Below, in pieces: positions 24,513 through 27,753 of a DNA stretch of 27,753 nucleotides. The stretch is from contig PJAB01000396.1 of NCBI GenBank assembly GCA_002887195.1, positions 1 through 27,753 of the forward strand. The letters are read 5' to 3'. This stretch comes from Chrysochromulina parva. Lineage: Eukaryota; Haptophyta; Prymnesiales; Chrysochromulinaceae. A model generated the notes under the pieces. It was given only the letters and a program-made list of their open reading frames with translations. It did no database searches and was not told the origin of the DNA. Numbering within the stretch: position 1 is the stretch's first letter; the number at the start of each line of letters is the position of its first letter. A program made the position numbers and the translations under genes.

Positions 24513-27500
24513 ATGAACCGAATCTCCTTCGAGTCGGCCGACGGCGGCGTGGTAACGACCGAGGGCGTGCGCTCGTACTTCTCCAAATTCGGTGCCATCC
24601 TCGACGCCTACGTTGGGCACCATGGGACCATGGGCTCCGTGCAGTTTGACGGCGCGGAAGCTTATCAAAGCGCTGCGGCCACATCGCAGCACATGATCGA
24701 CGGAAGTACGATCACGCTCGTGCGTCTGCCACCGCTCAGCATAGAGAACGAGGACGAGGGCGTGCGCATCTACATCGTGTGCTCCAAGTTTGTGAACACC
24801 AACCGCTTGCGCGCCACCTTTGAGCCCTACGGTGCCGTAAAGGGCATCCAGCTGCTGCAGGACTCGGCAGGAAACTCGCGTGGATGCGCCTTTGTCACCT
24901 TCCGCGACCGCACCTCCGCGGAGGTCGCTGTGCAGGAATGCAACGGCAAGGTGCTCATGAATAAGATCATGAAGGTGATGATGGCGGAGCGCCGGCGCAG
25001 CAGCGGAGCTGCCCATAGTGGTGACGCTGCCAGCGCTGCCGCCAGTCTGGCTACCGGCACCGCTCCAGTCACGGCGGACACGTCGGCGGCGTCGACCACG
25101 CTTGCCAAGGCCGCGCCGCCCACGACGAGCGCCACACCGGGCCCTTCAGACGGTAGCGCTTCCACAGCCACCTCTGCAGCGTTCAGAGCCATCTCTGCAG
25201 GGGCGCCAGGTTTACAGGCAGGTTCACAGGCAGGTTCACAGGCAGGTTCACGGCCAGGCTCGGCCGGCACGCTCAACACGGCGCGGAGCGTCGACGCACC
25301 AAGAAGCAGCGCTCAACACAGCGCTCCAGCAGCTGAGACGGAGGCGCTGGCTGTGAGCCTGGCTGTGAACAGACACTGCCTGACTCCGCCGCCGTCCGTG
25401 TCTGTCCAGGCGCCCGTCACGGCGCCCACGTTCCCGCCTAAGCCGCCGGCCGCATACGTGGCCGCGAGCCGAGCGCACACGTCGCTGCCCGCGGCTGCAG
25501 CCGCGCCCGCACCTCTGCAGGAGCTCATCACGGCGCCTAAGGAGGAGCTGGCGGCGTTCAGCTTGCCGCCCGCCACGGCTCCTAAGGAGGAGCTGGCGGC
25601 GTTCAGCTTGCCGCCCGCCACGGCTCCTAAGGAGGAGCTGGCGGCGTTCAGCTTGCCGCCCGCCACGGCGCCTAAGGAGGAGCTGGCGGCGTTCAGCTTG
25701 CCGCCCGCCGCGGCCGCGGCGTCTACCCGCCTCGAGCAAGTCCTCACCATGGCGAGCACGCTGGTCGTGCAGCCGCCACCGCCTTTGACTCAGTCCACGT
25801 CCATGTCCATGTCGATGTCCATGGCCGCCCACGCCAGCGCCGACGCTCGCAACGGCGCTCGTAACGGCGGCCCAGCCTCGGTCGTCGCGGCCGCCGCGGC
25901 GGAGGCGGCGGAGGCGTCGGCCGCGACGGAGGCAGCGAAAACTGCGGCGGAGGCGGAGGCGGCGGCTGCGGCGGCTGCGGCGGCTGCGGCGGAGGCGTCG
26001 GAGGCGCGGGCGGCGGTGCTGGCTCTGTTTGACGAATTCGAGATCGCATCTCGCACGTTCTCGAGCGTTCTCGAGGGAGCGGTGCTACGCGAGGTGCTCG
26101 AGCTCATCAACGCGTTGCACCGGCGCTGCCCGCGAGCACCCGATTGGCACGCGGGCCTCGCGGAGGGTGGCGCGGCCCTGGTGCGAGAGCACGCCCAGGG
26201 CAGCGGCAGCGGCCGGGGCAGTGGCGAGATTGGCGAGATTGGCGAGACTGGCGAGATTGGCGGCGCCGATGCCGGCGTCGAGTGGCTGCCCTCGCGCCTT
26301 TCCGTGGCCTTCGTCGAGTCGATCCAACGAATGCTGCGAACATTGGCGCATCAGGGTGCGCTCGAAGAACGGGCGCGCGCTGCCCTGGGCACGGTCGATC
26401 AGATGCTCGCGACAGCGCCGCCAGTCAGCGAGAGTGGCGGCGAGGGCGGCGCCGGCAGCGAGGGCGGCAGCGTCGGCGCGTTGCCCGCGTCGCTCGAGGT
26501 GGTCGCGGAGCGTGTGAAGCGGCTCGCCAGGCTGCTGGTCGAGCAGCAGGCCGTTGCAGCCGGTGCTCCTTTCCACAGCTACGCGCCCGCCACGGCGCCT
26601 CGAGGAGGTCCTTTCCACAGCTACGCGCCCGCCACGGCGCCTCGAGGAGGTCCTTTCCACAGCTACGCGCCCGCCACGGCGCCTCGAGGAGGTCCTTTCC
26701 ATGGCGAGCAGCAGGCCGCCGCGGCCGGTGCCCCGAGCGCTGACGGTGCTGCTGCTGATGGCGACGCGGCCGGGGCTCCGAGCGCAAGCGCTGACGGTGC
26801 TGCTGCTGATGGCGACGATGGCGGCGATGGCGGCGATGGCGGCGATGGCGGCGATCGCGCGCCTGCCAGCTGGGCTCTGGCCCCTCTTCGCCACGCACTC
26901 AGCCTCTCGGCCGCCGAGGTGAGCTCCCACGTGCTCGAGCTGCGCACGCAGATCGCTGGTCTAGTCGTCGGCGCGACCGGCGTGGCAGGCGCGGCGGGTG
27001 TGGTGGGCACGCGTGGCGCCGTGGCGGGCACGAGTGGCGCCGGGGTGGGCACGCGTGGCGCCGCGGTGGGCACGCATGGCGCCGTTCTGAGCCGAGCGCG
27101 GCAGCACGGCCTATCGCTGGCGATCGCCTCCCAGAGGCGGGCTGCGCTGTGCGACGCGGAGGCGACGTTGCTGGCCGAGCTCGAGGAGATCGAGCTCGAG
27201 CTCGCCCAATCTCCCACAGGCCCTCCCACTGGCACCGCGCCCTTTGGGGAAGTTACAAGGGAGGTTTCAAGGGAGGTCACAATGGAAGCTTCCGCGGCGG
27301 CCGCCGATGCCTCCGAGGCGGCGGCGGCGGAGGCGGAGTACTTGTGCGCCGCCGTGGAGCATGCTGCGTGCACTATCGATCTGCTCTGCCAGCGCTGTGC
27401 AGAGGCGGAGGCACTGGTGCAGCGCCATGCGCTCGCCACGAGCGCGGCAGCCTTCTGGGCTGCCAAGCAGCTCGAGGCGGCGCCGACGCCCGCGGCGGCG

Positions 27501-27753
27501 CCGACGCCCGCGACGGCGCCGACGCCCGCGGCGGCGCCGACGCCCGCGGCGGCAGACTCGATTGCCTCGATAGCGCTCGCCGACGCCGCAGAGCCTTCTC
27601 TGGCCGAAGAGCCTTGCAGCCACGTCCGCCGGCGTTCGTCAACGGAGCCTCCGCTACCCGAGGTGCGATCTGGGCTTGGCGAGGGTTCGTCAACGGAGCC
27701 TCCGCTACCCGAGGTGCGATCTGGGCTTGGCGAGGGTTCGTCAACGGAGCCTC
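24513..27753 (+). CDS. RRM RNA-binding protein with long repeat-rich tail (3' end beyond window)
   Basis: Open from ATG 24513 to the last base, 1080 codons with no stop; I read every codon. An in-frame TGA at 24492 lies just upstream, so this ATG is the first possible start. Residues about 1-71 form a weak RRM (RNP2-like NRISFE, RNP1-like GTMGSVQF). Residues 84-160 form a clear RRM with RNP2 RIYIVC (85-90) and RNP1 RGCAFVTF (123-130), as in CELF/RBP45-type proteins, so single-stranded RNA binding is expected. Beyond residue 165 the protein is Ala/Pro/Ser-rich with eight or more in-frame tandem repeats and alternating charged helical stretches (for example LALFDEFEIASRTFSSVLEG, LPASLEVVAERVKRLARLL). 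No other domain is recognised. Divergent from the SGNH gene. RNA-binding is secure; the cellular role is unknown. Confidence 0.85.
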   Translation, partial: MNRISFESADGGVVTTEGVRSYFSKFGAILDAYVGHHGTMGSVQFDGAEAYQSAAATSQHMIDGSTITLVRLPPLSIENEDEGVRIYIVCSKFVNTNRLRATFEPYGAVKGIQLLQDSAGNSRGCAFVTFRDRTSAEVAVQECNGKVLMNKIMKVMMAERRRSSGAAHSGDAASAAASLATGTAPVTADTSAASTTLAKAAPPTTSATPGPSDGSASTATSAAFRAISAGAPGLQAGSQAGSQAGSRPGSAGTLNTARSVDAPRSSAQHSAPAAETEALAVSLAVNRHCLTPPPSVSVQAPVTAPTFPPKPPAAYVAASRAHTSLPAAAAAPAPLQELITAPKEELAAFSLPPATAPKEELAAFSLPPATAPKEELAAFSLPPATAPKEELAAFSLPPAAAAASTRLEQVLTMASTLVVQPPPPLTQSTSMSMSMSMAAHASADARNGARNGGPASVVAAAAAEAAEASAATEAAKTAAEAEAAAAAAAAAAAEASEARAAVLALFDEFEIASRTFSSVLEGAVLREVLELINALHRRCPRAPDWHAGLAEGGAALVREHAQGSGSGRGSGEIGEIGETGEIGGADAGVEWLPSRLSVAFVESIQRMLRTLAHQGALEERARAALGTVDQMLATAPPVSESGGEGGAGSEGGSVGALPASLEVVAERVKRLARLLVEQQAVAAGAPFHSYAPATAPRGGPFHSYAPATAPRGGPFHSYAPATAPRGGPFHGEQQAAAAGAPSADGAAADGDAAGAPSASADGAAADGDDGGDGGDGGDGGDRAPASWALAPLRHALSLSAAEVSSHVLELRTQIAGLVVGATGVAGAAGVVGTRGAVAGTSGAGVGTRGAAVGTHGAVLSRARQHGLSLAIASQRRAALCDAEATLLAELEEIELELAQSPTGPPTGTAPFGEVTREVSREVTMEASAAAADASEAAAAEAEYLCAAVEHAACTIDLLCQRCAEAEALVQRHALATSAAAFWAAKQLEAAPTPAAAPTPATAPTPAAAPTPAAADSIASIALADAAEPSLAEEPCSHVRRRSSTEPPLPEVRSGLGEGSSTEPPLPEVRSGLGEGSSTEP
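25215..25262 (+). repeat. 12-bp in-frame repeat (QAGS)
   Basis: CAGGCAGGTTCA three times (25215, 25227, 25239) plus one degenerate copy. Encodes QAGS repeats. Confidence 0.95.
25533..25712 (+). repeat. 45-bp in-frame repeat, four copies
   Basis: Units start at 25533, 25578, 25623 and 25668. Each encodes APKEELAAFSLPPAT, and the copies are nearly identical in DNA. The last copy ends in GCC instead of ACG. Confidence 0.97.
26222..26266 (+). repeat. GEI/GET nonamer repeat
   Basis: GGCGAGATT-type 9-bp units, four copies, encoding GEIGEIGETGEIGG. Confidence 0.85.
26568..26693 (+). repeat. 42-bp in-frame repeat, three copies
   Basis: Units at 26568, 26610 and 26652, each encoding PFHSYAPATAPRGG. 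It shares the core CCCGCCACGGCGCCT with the 45-bp array. The array is bounded by two copies of an EQQA(V/A)AAGAP-coding segment. Confidence 0.97.
26738..26858 (+). repeat. SADGAAADGD duplication and GDG run
   Basis: A 30-bp segment beginning AGCGCTGACGGTGCTGC occurs twice (about 26738 and 26789). The second copy runs into five GATGGCGGC-type 9-bp units. Confidence 0.85.
27003..27086 (+). repeat. 21-bp in-frame repeat, four copies
   Basis: Imperfect units of seven codons, pattern VGTRGAx, from 27003. Confidence 0.9.
27477..27548 (+). repeat. 18-bp in-frame repeat, four copies
   Basis: The unit GCGGCGCCGACGCCCGCG encodes AAPTPA; one copy starts ACG. Confidence 0.95.
27636..27753 (+). repeat. 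51-bp in-frame repeat running off the window
   Basis: Two complete units (27636-27686, 27687-27737) and a partial third, encoding SSTEPPLPEVRSGLGEG. The array continues beyond the window end. Confidence 0.97.

Noticed and set aside
26085..26930. Minus-strand open frame of 281 codons with repeats
   Set aside because: The repeats simply mirror the in-frame arrays of the RRM gene. The plus frame is uninterrupted over 1080 codons and starts with real RRM motifs.

Overview
The window is nuclear DNA of a GC-rich unicellular eukaryote. The evidence is three GT-AG introns (one clear, two predicted), no operon-style ribosome binding sites, eukaryote-only families (NAMPT with a docking domain, PEDS1/Kua, F-box, PP1 inhibitor-2, ankyrin plus ADP-ribosyltransferase, RRM) and proteins with many Ala/Gly/Pro tracts. 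The family set and style (compact genes, an R-S-E ADP-ribosyltransferase fused to ankyrins, an algal-type SGNH protein, a plant-like ALKBH9/10 protein) fit a marine microalga, most likely a haptophyte. That assignment is inference.

Layout, left to right: ALKBH9/10-like RNA demethylase (-); NAMPT fused to a DPY-30/RIIa-type docking helix pair (+, one intron); armadillo-repeat protein with a nested SH3-like module (+); RWD-domain protein (-); unknown helical protein, probably spliced (+); GT31-type glycosyltransferase (+); PEDS1-like plasmanylethanolamine desaturase (-); 1630-residue coiled-coil/ADP-ribosyltransferase/ankyrin protein (+); PP1 inhibitor-2 (-); two tandem F-box/LRR-like paralogues (+,+); SGNH/GDSL-like protein (-); and a very long RRM protein built largely from in-frame tandem repeats, open to the end of the window (+). 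Five of the neighbouring pairs are divergent with short spacers (71 to 320 bp), so shared promoters are the rule here.

No multi-gene pathway is evident, but there is one biochemical link: NAMPT makes the NAD+ precursor NMN, and the ankyrin protein carries an NAD+-consuming ADP-ribosyltransferase domain. From about 19.0 to 24.4 kb the sequence is visibly less GC-rich and holds recent duplications and an inverted repeat. It looks like an accessory segment inside a housekeeping neighbourhood.

The most notable observations are: a 168-bp NAMPT intron bounded by a 13-bp direct repeat that contains both splice sites and filled with a tandem repeat (the structure expected of a recently gained, introner-like intron); a triple-fusion NAMPT; F-box paralogues whose differences are confined to a few patches; and an RRM gene in which one DNA module is used in two different reading frames.
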